Source: a virus. From it: a stretch of DNA of 22,581 nt. The notes below the pieces were generated by a model. It was not told where the DNA came from, did not search any database, and saw nothing but the letters and a program-made list of their open reading frames with translations. The translations under genes and the position numbers were made by a program. Below are positions 15,162-22,112 of this stretch, piece after piece (the stretch's first letter is position 1; each line of letters opens with the position of its first letter). The stretch covers positions 1 to 22,581 of the IMG/VR virus record IMGVR_UViG_3300006112_000057, one strand, 5' to 3'.

Positions 15162-17155
15162 AATCCTTTAGACAATTAGTAGAAGAAAAGACCAAGTCGA
15201 TTGTCCTGGCAATTGGCCGCATGAATCCACCAACTAAGGGTCATGAGGAAAATGTCAAAGGTATTCAAGATTTGGCTAAAAAGAACCACGCAGACCACAT
15301 TATTGTGGCTTCACATGCTCATGATGCCAAGAAAAACCCACTTGACATTAAGACGAAAATGAAGCACATCAAGCGTGCTTTTCCAGATGCAAACATTGTT
15401 CCTGCTACAAAAGAAGCACCAGGACTATTGCACCATGCTGCATTGATGCATAAAAAAGGTTACACCCACGCCATCGTTGCATCCGGTGAAGATGCATCAG
15501 CAAATTATCACCTCTTGAAAAAGTATAATGGTGTAGAAGGTCGTCACGGATACTTTAAGTTTGACCATATCGAACAACAATCAACTGGTGAACGTAAACC
15601 TGGTATATCAGGTACTGACATGCGTAACCATGTCAAAACTGGTAACTTCAAAGAATTCAAAAAGAATCTACCAACAAACATTCAGAAACATCCAGAACAT
15701 GCAACAGAATTGTTTCATGATGTAACTAAAGGCATGGGATTGCATGAATCTACCAATCGTGGACAAGGTAAAGCAATCTTTGTTACTGGTGGTCCTGGTT
15801 CTGGTAAAGATGTTGTTATCCGTGAGTGTATTGCAGAACAAAACATTGTAGAATTAAACTTCCAACAAGTTATGGACATTATGAACGACAAGCACAAATT
15901 GGCCATGCGTTCTATGAATCCTAAGATGGAAGCAATTCGTCAACGTGGTCCACTTATCATTAATGGTCCTGCTGATGATTATGAAAAGATTTCTCAAATC
16001 AAAGAAGAATTGGAAGAATTGGGTTACAAAACCATGATGGTATTTGTTGACACAACAGACCAAGTGAGCCAAGAAAGAAACACCTTATTGTCTAGAATGA
16101 TGGTAGAATCCATTCGTCATACCCGTTGGACAGAAGCACAAAAGAATATTACACATTTTTCCGAATTGTTTGAAAGTTTCTCTCGCTTCGACAACACTGG
16201 AGACCTAGAAGAAAAAGTTAGTGATATTGCTGACTTGTTTACAGAAACAACAAAATTCTTGGACAACGGTTCAATACACTACACAAGTGCAAATAAATTC
16301 TTGCAAATCTATGAATCTAAAGTTGGTGCAAAGTCTATTCAAAAGTCAAACCTTACATCTAAAGGTTTAAATGTATTGAAAGATAACAATAGTCCAGTTA
16401 TGCAATTTGCAGCAAAACTAGGTCGTAGAGATGATGTGAGAGATGGTGATATCAAACCTAATGGAGGTTATACACCTAAAATTGGTGGCGGTAGCACATA
16501 TACTGAAGATAAAGGTCCTGTATTAGTTAAACAACCAGAACCAAAAGTAGACAACTTCAATAAAGACGCAGACACAATCAAAAGAAAGAAATTTGGTGAC
16601 AAGTCTTTAAGTTCCGCAAAGATTGCTGACGTTGGTGGAATCGGACCAACAACAAACTCAAGAGCAGCAGGACAAAGTGCTGCTGCTAGTTCAGGTTTAG
16701 GAGATTCTACATACCGTGAGGAAAGAGAATTTAGCAACGATGATGTTGCAAATTTTGCTGGTCAACCAAGAAACGTAAACCCAAATCCACTAGCAGAAAA
16801 GAATAAAAAGTTGAAAAAGTTTAAGGAATCAATCTTTGATTTTGGTCAAGGAGATTCTGGTGTAGGTGGCACTCTTGGTGGTGCTGGTAATAAGGAAGAC
16901 TTTGTTAAGCCATCAGAAAAGTTTGGCCAATCAGGTATAACAATTAAAAAGAAAAAGATTAAAGAAGACCATGTTGCAGAACTGGAAAAAGGATTGAATG
17001 AATTGAAAGACCACGATTATGATACAATTAATCAATTAATGTTGACTATTTCTAAGAAACACAAGGTTACAGGTAAAGAGTTACATAATCACTTTAAAGA
17101 TAAACACGGAAAAACACCAGACAACTGGATCAAAAATAAAACAGGAGCAAAATAA
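15158..17155 (+). CDS. nucleotidylyltransferase fused to P-loop kinase, with long C-terminal tail
   Basis: 665 aa. Residues 1-11 (MKSFRQLVEEK) are the shared targeting-like peptide. Residues 13-170 are an NMNAT/cytidylyltransferase-type domain: IGRMNPPTKGHEE with T26-x-G-H29, and GISGTDMR (149-156), the ISSTxxR-like motif. Residues 205-370 are a P-loop kinase with GGPGSGKD (211-218) and an Arg-rich lid RMMVESIRHTRW. About 400-665 is a low-complexity tail with Gly/Ala/Ser/Lys-rich parts and a final folded segment (DTINQLMLTISKKHKVTG). NadR has the same order, adenylyltransferase then kinase, and makes NAD from nicotinamide riboside. NAD supply or nucleotide-end repair are possible roles; the substrate is not proven. 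Such RxNPPTxGHE proteins are common in marine T4-like phages. Confidence 0.8.
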   Translation: MKSFRQLVEEKTKSIVLAIGRMNPPTKGHEENVKGIQDLAKKNHADHIIVASHAHDAKKNPLDIKTKMKHIKRAFPDANIVPATKEAPGLLHHAALMHKKGYTHAIVASGEDASANYHLLKKYNGVEGRHGYFKFDHIEQQSTGERKPGISGTDMRNHVKTGNFKEFKKNLPTNIQKHPEHATELFHDVTKGMGLHESTNRGQGKAIFVTGGPGSGKDVVIRECIAEQNIVELNFQQVMDIMNDKHKLAMRSMNPKMEAIRQRGPLIINGPADDYEKISQIKEELEELGYKTMMVFVDTTDQVSQERNTLLSRMMVESIRHTRWTEAQKNITHFSELFESFSRFDNTGDLEEKVSDIADLFTETTKFLDNGSIHYTSANKFLQIYESKVGAKSIQKSNLTSKGLNVLKDNNSPVMQFAAKLGRRDDVRDGDIKPNGGYTPKIGGGSTYTEDKGPVLVKQPEPKVDNFNKDADTIKRKKFGDKSLSSAKIADVGGIGPTTNSRAAGQSAAASSGLGDSTYREEREFSNDDVANFAGQPRNVNPNPLAEKNKKLKKFKESIFDFGQGDSGVGGTLGGAGNKEDFVKPSEKFGQSGITIKKKKIKEDHVAELEKGLNELKDHDYDTINQLMLTISKKHKVTGKELHNHFKDKHGKTPDNWIKNKTGAK

Positions 17156-18237
17156 TGTTTACTAAATCTCTAGTACCACAATCATTGGTTGATGCAACCA
17201 GAGCAATCATGGAAGCTGATGAAAAGAAAAAGATGCTTTTAGAACCAGAATTAGACGAAACTGGTTTTCATAAGGCTGCACATGCTGCTAAAAGAGCAAA
17301 TCAATCCCACTTTGAATTTCAAGGTAAAAGATATCCAGTGACCGCAAAACACCACTCTGAAGGTATGGTTCCTCCAGAAAAAATTGGTGGAGAAATTGCA
17401 AAGAAAAAAGATGATAAAGCTGCTGCAAAAGGTCATTCTGCTGATGTTAGAGAAGAAGATGAGAAGAAATCTTCTAATCCTTTTGACGTTCTAAAAGGTA
17501 AATACATGAGCCAATTGCCTAAGAAAAAAGGTGAGTTGACTGGACATGAGCACAAGAAAACTTCTACTGGTGATGTATACACCAAAAAAGCAGTTAAGGA
17601 AGAATCTCATCCGGATGAGAAAGAAGACAAAGCACTTGTTAAAAAAATGGTTAAACCTTCTGCCTTGAAGAAAGAAGAAGAAAAAGAAACTCATTTGTCT
17701 GCTCACAAGATGACAGAAGAAGGTGATTGTGTAACACCACCACAAGCAAAGAAAATTGCTGACAAAGAAGTCGGTAAACACGTTGACAAGATGCACAAAG
17801 AGGAAGAAGAACGCCACATGACTAGTGGTGAAAAAGAAAAGCGTGAAAAGATTGTCAAATCTATGAAAAAAGGTTTGGCAGGATTCAAATCACGTTATGG
17901 TGATCGTGCTAAGAATGTGATGTACGCAACTGCTACAAAACAAGCAATGAAACATGAAAACCTTGGTGGTATCAGCACAATGAGCGAAGAAGAGGATGTG
18001 CATATCGATCCAACCGAAAACATGAAAACCAAAACTGTTGATACGTTAAAAGGTCGTGTAAAAGTTCCTGCTGATTATCACAACAAACCACTTTCTTACA
18101 AAGTTAAGTTGAATGTTGAGGAAGAAGAAAGAACACCAATGAAACTTGCAAAAGAATTGGCACACAAATCTTTTAAAAAAATTAGAACCGAAGTTATGGG
18201 CAAACTAGGAACTTCAGAGGAAAAGAAACATGACTAA
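17155..18237 (+). CDS. charged modular protein, probable internal/core virion protein
   Basis: 360 aa, very rich in Lys and Glu, with no membrane segment. Short modules that I recall from other marine phage proteins are visible: GFHKAAHAAKRANQSHFEF (around 37-55), DCVTPPQAKKIADKEVGKH (around 191-209) and KIVKSMKKGLAGFKSRYGDR with NVMYATATKQAMK (around 230-265). Between them stand repeated acidic joints: VREED, VKEES, MTEEG, MSEEED, VEEEER. Near the N-terminus IMEADEK has the I-x-E/A form cut by T4 prohead protease gp21. A prohead core or internal protein trimmed during maturation is an inference from composition and context. The start shares one base with the previous stop (TAATG). Confidence 0.55.
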   Translation: MFTKSLVPQSLVDATRAIMEADEKKKMLLEPELDETGFHKAAHAAKRANQSHFEFQGKRYPVTAKHHSEGMVPPEKIGGEIAKKKDDKAAAKGHSADVREEDEKKSSNPFDVLKGKYMSQLPKKKGELTGHEHKKTSTGDVYTKKAVKEESHPDEKEDKALVKKMVKPSALKKEEEKETHLSAHKMTEEGDCVTPPQAKKIADKEVGKHVDKMHKEEEERHMTSGEKEKREKIVKSMKKGLAGFKSRYGDRAKNVMYATATKQAMKHENLGGISTMSEEEDVHIDPTENMKTKTVDTLKGRVKVPADYHNKPLSYKVKLNVEEEERTPMKLAKELAHKSFKKIRTEVMGKLGTSEEKKHD

Positions 18238-19279
18238 AATGAAGGATGTGGTGAAAGGTGTTGCAAAACAATCTGCACCACCTTCCAAAGGAAATGTGGA
18301 CCCAAGTGATCCATGGTCTGCCACCGGTGCAGGTGGCGGCCTTCAAATTCCAGAAAATGTGACCTCACGCCGAGCAGACTTATTATCCAAGTTTTACAAA
18401 GCTAAAGGTTACAATATCAATTATGTAAGCAAAAACCAAAGAGTTGGTCAAGCAAAGACTGGTGAGTTTGATAAGTGGAAACGTGACCACGGCATTTATG
18501 AAGAGGATACTATCGATGAAGGCGTAACTTACGAGCCGGCTCATGGTAAACCTTCTAAAACAAGCGCAGGACATACACTTGTTGGTCACTCATGGCATTC
18601 AAATGGCACCAAACATGCCAACATTATGAAGCATGGTGAAACTGGTAAGTATTTTGCTGCCGGTGGCAGTTCTTCACATCCAACCAAGACTACCACATTC
18701 CATGATTCTCCAGAAGAAGCCGCAAAAGGTAAAAAGTCATCCGTGAAAGAAGAAACTGATCCAATTTCAGTTAAAAAAATTCGTTCACACGTTTCAGATT
18801 CACCAACCCGTAAAAGAGCACACCAATTGAATAAGGCTGCACAAGATGGTATAATCAAAACTGTGCATAGTCCAGCAAAAACTGGGTTAAGACAAGAAGA
18901 TAACATCAATGATCCACAATGCGCCACTCAATCTCCATTTGATGGTGCAAATACAACCAACGATGTTGCACCTAAGAAATCTAAGGCTGCCAAAATGGTC
19001 AAAGAAATCTATGCAAAACATAGATTAAAAGAAGACATGTATGACCATGAAAAAGACGATAAGGGTCCAGGTACTAATGTTAAACCACCAAAAGTGGTTA
19101 AAAAACAAGAGGTTAACGATGATGATGAAAAAGGAACCAATGCTCGAATGGTTCTAAAAGGTGGAACTACTCTCACTGGTGAGAAACGAGACACGATTGA
19201 AATTGATCCAATGATGAAAAATCGTGGCAAACAACCAGACTATATTGCCACAAACACAGGCAAAAAATCAATTCAATAA
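18230..19279 (+). CDS. charged modular protein, possible internal/core virion protein
   Basis: 349 aa, hydrophilic, with segments divided by acidic joints like those of the preceding gene: GIYEEDTIDEG, SVKEETD, LRQEDN and RLKEDM. An N-terminal part (VDPSDPWSATGAGG...) is followed by LLSKFYKAKGYNINYVSKNQ and by a His/Gly/Ser-rich stretch around residues 100-165. The C-terminus is Lys/Asp/Gly-rich and probably disordered. I cannot assign a fold. ATG at 18230 has SD AGAGG and overlaps the preceding gene by 8 bases, so the two are likely made together. The last codons coincide with an AATAAATA late-promoter motif for the next gene. Confidence 0.5.
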   Translation: MTKMKDVVKGVAKQSAPPSKGNVDPSDPWSATGAGGGLQIPENVTSRRADLLSKFYKAKGYNINYVSKNQRVGQAKTGEFDKWKRDHGIYEEDTIDEGVTYEPAHGKPSKTSAGHTLVGHSWHSNGTKHANIMKHGETGKYFAAGGSSSHPTKTTTFHDSPEEAAKGKKSSVKEETDPISVKKIRSHVSDSPTRKRAHQLNKAAQDGIIKTVHSPAKTGLRQEDNINDPQCATQSPFDGANTTNDVAPKKSKAAKMVKEIYAKHRLKEDMYDHEKDDKGPGTNVKPPKVVKKQEVNDDDEKGTNARMVLKGGTTLTGEKRDTIEIDPMMKNRGKQPDYIATNTGKKSIQ

Positions 19280-19282
19280 ATA
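19275..19282 (+). promoter_or_regulatory. late promoter AATAAATA
   Basis: AATAAATA fits the NATAAATA cyanophage late motif (7 of 8 with TATAAATA). It spans the stop codon of the upstream gene and lies 29 bases before a gene with the strongest SD in the window (AAGGAGATAT, from 19299). The pairing of promoter and strong SD suggests abundant late expression. Confidence 0.55.
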
Positions 19283-19311
19283 GGTAGATTACCCTTCAAG
19301 GAGATATAAAA

Positions 19312-19929
19312 ATGTCAGCATGGTCAAATAACGACAAACACATCAGCAAACCAAAAATGGATGTTGAACGTGAAACAAGAGAAAACGTTCAGCTTTACAT
19401 TCTTACCGGCAATACCGCAGGTAATACAATCATCCAAGTTTCTTACAATGATGGTGGATTAAATAACGTAGCCAATATTGGTATAACCGCCGGTCAATAT
19501 GTCTATTTCTGGGCAAACGGATTTGGAACTCCAGGTGGTACAGCAGGTAATGGTGTTCCAGGTTTCTTTGCTTCTAACACAACTGTTGCTTCCACAAGTG
19601 GTAATACAATCACTTTAGGTACAGCATTATTTAATACTGTAAGTGCAGGTTATGGCGTTGAGTTTGACAAAGCTATTGTTTATAACACAAACAAAACAAT
19701 GACTAAAACATATGGTGCAGACACAATTTTGGTAACACCAACTCGTCTAGCAAACAGCACTGTTGCTTTCGGTAGTGTTAATCCAGGTTGGGTTCACATC
19801 CAAAAGAAAACCAACAATGATGGAACAGTTCGTTACATCAATGAAACATTGGTTGCTTTGGCCAGTCCAGTTGCTTCCAATACTAACTCCGGCAATACAA
19901 GCTGGGGACAAGCATTCACTGGTCTATAA
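19312..19929 (+). CDS. probable virion structural protein
   Basis: 205 aa, low in charge, rich in Gly, Thr, Asn, Ala and Val, without Cys, and with alternating hydrophobic/polar runs that suggest a beta-sheet protein (GNTIIQVSYNDGG, GQYVYFWANGF, NTITLGTALF, TILVTPTRL). This composition is typical of head or tail decoration or fibre proteins. I recall similar proteins listed as structural in T4-like cyanophages, but the exact role is unknown. The opening MSAWSNNDKHISKPKMDVER is more polar and may be flexible. A strong SD (AAGGAGATAT) lies a few bases before ATG, and an AATAAATA late promoter lies upstream, both pointing to high late expression. A G/C-rich hairpin follows the stop. Confidence 0.7.
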   Translation: MSAWSNNDKHISKPKMDVERETRENVQLYILTGNTAGNTIIQVSYNDGGLNNVANIGITAGQYVYFWANGFGTPGGTAGNGVPGFFASNTTVASTSGNTITLGTALFNTVSAGYGVEFDKAIVYNTNKTMTKTYGADTILVTPTRLANSTVAFGSVNPGWVHIQKKTNNDGTVRYINETLVALASPVASNTNSGNTSWGQAFTGL

Positions 19930-19930
19930 T

Positions 19931-19956
19931 AAGGATGGGGCTTTTGCCCCAACATT
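19931..19956 (+). promoter_or_regulatory. Shine-Dalgarno bridged to its start codon by a hairpin
   Basis: AAGGA (19931-19935) is followed at once by a perfect hairpin, TGGGGC-TTTT-GCCCCA (19936-19951), then ACATT and the ATG at 19957. Unfolded, the SD is 21 bases from ATG, too far to work well. With the hairpin folded the effective gap is 5 bases. T4 gene 38 is known to use such a bridging hairpin. There is no other SD for this gene. The hairpin could also partly terminate or protect the upstream mRNA, but no T-run follows. Confidence 0.65.
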
Positions 19957-20343
19957 ATGTTTGATGATTTGAATGAAGACAATTTTGTGATGTATGCGGT
20001 TAAGTGTTACACATCCACTAGTTGTCTTATGTCGGAATTTGAAGGAGACTTGAAAAGAACTAAGTATCTCAAAAGGCTCCTTCGCAGATATAAGGTGACT
20101 AAGAACCTGAAAGAAAGGTTGATACTTAATCACATTATATTATTGAACAATGTATTTGGTGTTGAAGCAACGGCAAGAATATTGTTTTTTAGAATAGATG
20201 AGAAAGACTATGATGTACTCAAGACTTTCTTATTGTATCTAAACATATTACCTGAAGTCGTTAAAGGTATTAAAGGTAAGAATATAATAACGGACGTAAT
20301 TCCAGTGGACATGAAAGTCGCAGATATACTGAGGAAGATATGA
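19957..20343 (+). CDS. conserved T4-like phage protein, unknown function
   Basis: 128 aa, mostly helical and basic. It begins MFDDLNEDNFVMYAVKCY, followed by EFEGDLKRTKYLKRLLRRYK and RLILNHIILLNNVFGVEATARILFF. I recall closely similar proteins throughout marine T4-like phages, always unassigned. There is no membrane helix: the hydrophobic run is amphipathic. Translation probably depends on the hairpin that closes the gap to its SD. The stop overlaps the next start by ATGA. Confidence 0.7.
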   Translation: MFDDLNEDNFVMYAVKCYTSTSCLMSEFEGDLKRTKYLKRLLRRYKVTKNLKERLILNHIILLNNVFGVEATARILFFRIDEKDYDVLKTFLLYLNILPEVVKGIKGKNIITDVIPVDMKVADILRKI

Positions 20344-21218
20344 AAAGTTTCAAACAAATCAGAGAAGAAGAAAAAAAGAAATCTTTGAGAACCAGTAATC
20401 CATGCTGGACTGGATACCATCCTGTTGGTACAAAACAAAAAGGTGGACGTACAGTTCCAAATTGTGTACCGGAAGAAGTTGAAGATGTGACGGAAGGCAA
20501 TAAAAAACCACACCCACAGACTTGGTATGATGTTGATACCAAACTTGGCAAGCAAGTTGATAAGATGAGTCAGGCAGAAAAAGTCAAAAAAGGTCTAGCA
20601 CATCCTAACACATTGAAGAAGAAAGGTGTAATGGAAGAAAAAGATCCAGAATACTCTGATCCATACATGGCCATCAATCAATTACGTACCATCATGCACA
20701 ATGCACAAGAGATGATGGACTTGATTGGTGACAAAACGGACTTACCTGAATGGGTTGAATCTAAAATTACATTGGCAGAAGACTACATCATGACTGTTGC
20801 CAATTACATGCGTAGTGAACTTAAAGAAGAACACAATCCAGATGCAATGTTTGACATCGTTGAAGAACTGGTCATGGAGATTGCAGAGACACATAACATC
20901 GATCCTGAACAAATTTGGGAAGACCTAGAAGACGTTTCGGATGAAGAACTTTATGAGTCTGCCGCATGGCGCCGTAAAGAAGGTAAAGACCCTAAGGGTG
21001 GTTTGAATCGCAAAGGTGTTGCATCATATCGTAGAGAGAATCCAGGTTCAAAACTAAAGATGGCGGTTACAACACCTCCATCAAAACTTAAAAAAGGTTC
21101 TAAGGCAGCTAATCGCCGTAAATCTTTCTGTGCTAGAATGGGTGGTATGAAAGGTCCTATGAAGAAGGACGGTAAACCAACTCGCAAAGCGCTAGCACTA
21201 AGAAAATGGAACTGCTAA
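20340..21218 (+). CDS. modular virion-associated protein, capsid-targeting-like N-terminus
   Basis: 292 aa built of separate modules. Residues 1-10, MKSFKQIREE, are the shared targeting-like peptide. Residues 22-45, with CWTGYHPVGTKQKGGR and VPNCVPEE, form a small two-cysteine module. Around 104-160, DPYMAINQLRTIMHNAQEMM plus LPEWVESKITLAEDYI form a helical pair I know from many T4-like phage proteins. The C-terminus has AAWRRKEGKDPKGGLNRKG, RKSFCARMGGMKGPMK and a final LRKWNC, matching a domain I recall as DUF6321. The modules are joined by acidic links (CVPEE, VMEEKD, ELKEEH). The function is unknown. SD GAGGA lies close before ATG. Confidence 0.65.
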   Translation: MKSFKQIREEEKKKSLRTSNPCWTGYHPVGTKQKGGRTVPNCVPEEVEDVTEGNKKPHPQTWYDVDTKLGKQVDKMSQAEKVKKGLAHPNTLKKKGVMEEKDPEYSDPYMAINQLRTIMHNAQEMMDLIGDKTDLPEWVESKITLAEDYIMTVANYMRSELKEEHNPDAMFDIVEELVMEIAETHNIDPEQIWEDLEDVSDEELYESAAWRRKEGKDPKGGLNRKGVASYRRENPGSKLKMAVTTPPSKLKKGSKAANRRKSFCARMGGMKGPMKKDGKPTRKALALRKWNC

Positions 21219-21430
21219 TGAAACGTTTTAAACAATTCGTCAAAGAAGACGGTATGGGTGCTGGAGCTGTATCAGCAGGTCCAACAAACGTAACAAGTAG
21301 TGGTGCTGTTGCAGGCATGGGTCAACCACCAGGCAGTAAGTCTGGTGAACCTGGTGTTTATCTAAAGAAAAAGAAGGCACACAACCCCATAATGATGGGA
21401 ATGGGTTCTAGAAAACCACCAAAGGTGTAA
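21218..21430 (+). CDS. small Gly-rich protein with capsid-targeting-like N-terminus
   Basis: 70 aa from ATG 21218, which overlaps the preceding stop (TAATG). An in-frame ATG at 21206 is less likely because only the later start gives MKRFKQFVKEDG, the shared N-terminal pattern. The rest is Gly/Ser/Pro-rich (GMGAGAVSAGPTN, GQPPGSKSGEPGVY), followed by basic YLKKKKAHNPIMMGMGSRK. A targeting peptide plus a short disordered basic body is what T4 internal proteins look like, so a DNA-binding internal head protein is a reasonable guess. A short structural tag is the alternative. Confidence 0.6.
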   Translation: MKRFKQFVKEDGMGAGAVSAGPTNVTSSGAVAGMGQPPGSKSGEPGVYLKKKKAHNPIMMGMGSRKPPKV

Positions 21431-21432
21431 AA

Positions 21433-21855
21433 ATGTGGATATTAAAATGGCTTCCTGATTGGTTTTTTTATGCAGTTTTATTAATAGGTGTAATTGGTTA
21501 TGCCGCATCCTATTTGATAAAATTTCTTCCTGGTCTATCACTTTACAAAACTCCAGTACAAATAGGTTCCATATTACTTGTCGTAATTGGAACTTTTATG
21601 TCTGGTGCAAGTTATAATGAGAGTGTTTGGATTGCAAGAGTAAAAGAAATGGAAGCCAAGGTTGCAGTCGCAGAAGAAAAGTCAAAAGAAGCAAACCAGA
21701 CGGTTGTGACCAAGTTTGTCACCAAGAGAGAATACTATCGTGAAAAAGGTGATGATATTGTCAAATTTGTTGACCGTGAAATAGTCAAGTATGACAATCA
21801 ATGCACAATACCAAAAGAATTTATTGAAGTGTTGAACAAGGCGGCTGAGAAATGA
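21433..21855 (+). CDS. i-spanin-like protein with two N-terminal membrane helices
   Basis: 140 aa. Hydrophobic segments lie at about residues 10-30 and 43-62, with a loop containing Lys30 and Lys39. A charged coiled-coil follows (65-115, RVKEMEAKVAVAEEKSKEA onward) and the end is DNQCTIPKEFIEVLNKAAEK, much like the C-terminal end of Rz-type spanins. Spanins link inner and outer membranes and fuse them in the last step of lysis. The next gene, overlapping by ATGA, is the lipoprotein partner. Two helices instead of one imply both ends outside, or a combined holin-like role. No separate holin gene is visible. Confidence 0.7.
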   Translation: MWILKWLPDWFFYAVLLIGVIGYAASYLIKFLPGLSLYKTPVQIGSILLVVIGTFMSGASYNESVWIARVKEMEAKVAVAEEKSKEANQTVVTKFVTKREYYREKGDDIVKFVDREIVKYDNQCTIPKEFIEVLNKAAEK

Positions 21856-22112
21856 AATATACACTATTATCACTAATTCTACTCACTGGTTGTTCAACTG
21901 TTGTTCCTGTGACCGTAAAATTTCCAGAAGCACCTGTTGAATTAAAGACAAATTGTGAAGAACTAAATAAGTTATCTGACGAGGCCAAACTCAGTGATGT
22001 GGCAAAAACAGTTGTAAATAATTATACATTATACCACCAATGCTCTTCTAAAGTTGATGCATGGATAGATTGGTACAACAGTCAAAAGAAGATTTTTGAT
22101 GAGGTTAAGTAA
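21852..22112 (+). CDS. o-spanin-like outer-membrane lipoprotein
   Basis: 86 aa. The signal peptide MKYTLLSLILLTGC ends in lipobox LTGC (11-14), with Cys14 as the lipidated residue, giving a mature chain of about 73 residues. It is larger than lambda Rz1 and not notably Pro-rich apart from VPVTVKFPEAPVELK. Two further cysteines (around residues 35 and 64) may form disulphides. The pairing, with i-spanin then lipoprotein then endolysin, is a typical lysis order. It overlaps the upstream gene by 4 bases and the endolysin by 1 (TAATG). Confidence 0.8.
   Translation: MKYTLLSLILLTGCSTVVPVTVKFPEAPVELKTNCEELNKLSDEAKLSDVAKTVVNNYTLYHQCSSKVDAWIDWYNSQKKIFDEVK

Noticed and set aside
16468-19230. Several open antisense frames of 60-113 codons in the charged late genes (for example 18586-18927).
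   Set aside because: They are shadows of Lys/Glu/Gly-rich coding on the plus strand, lack SD sequences and show low-complexity Ser/Phe/Leu strings.
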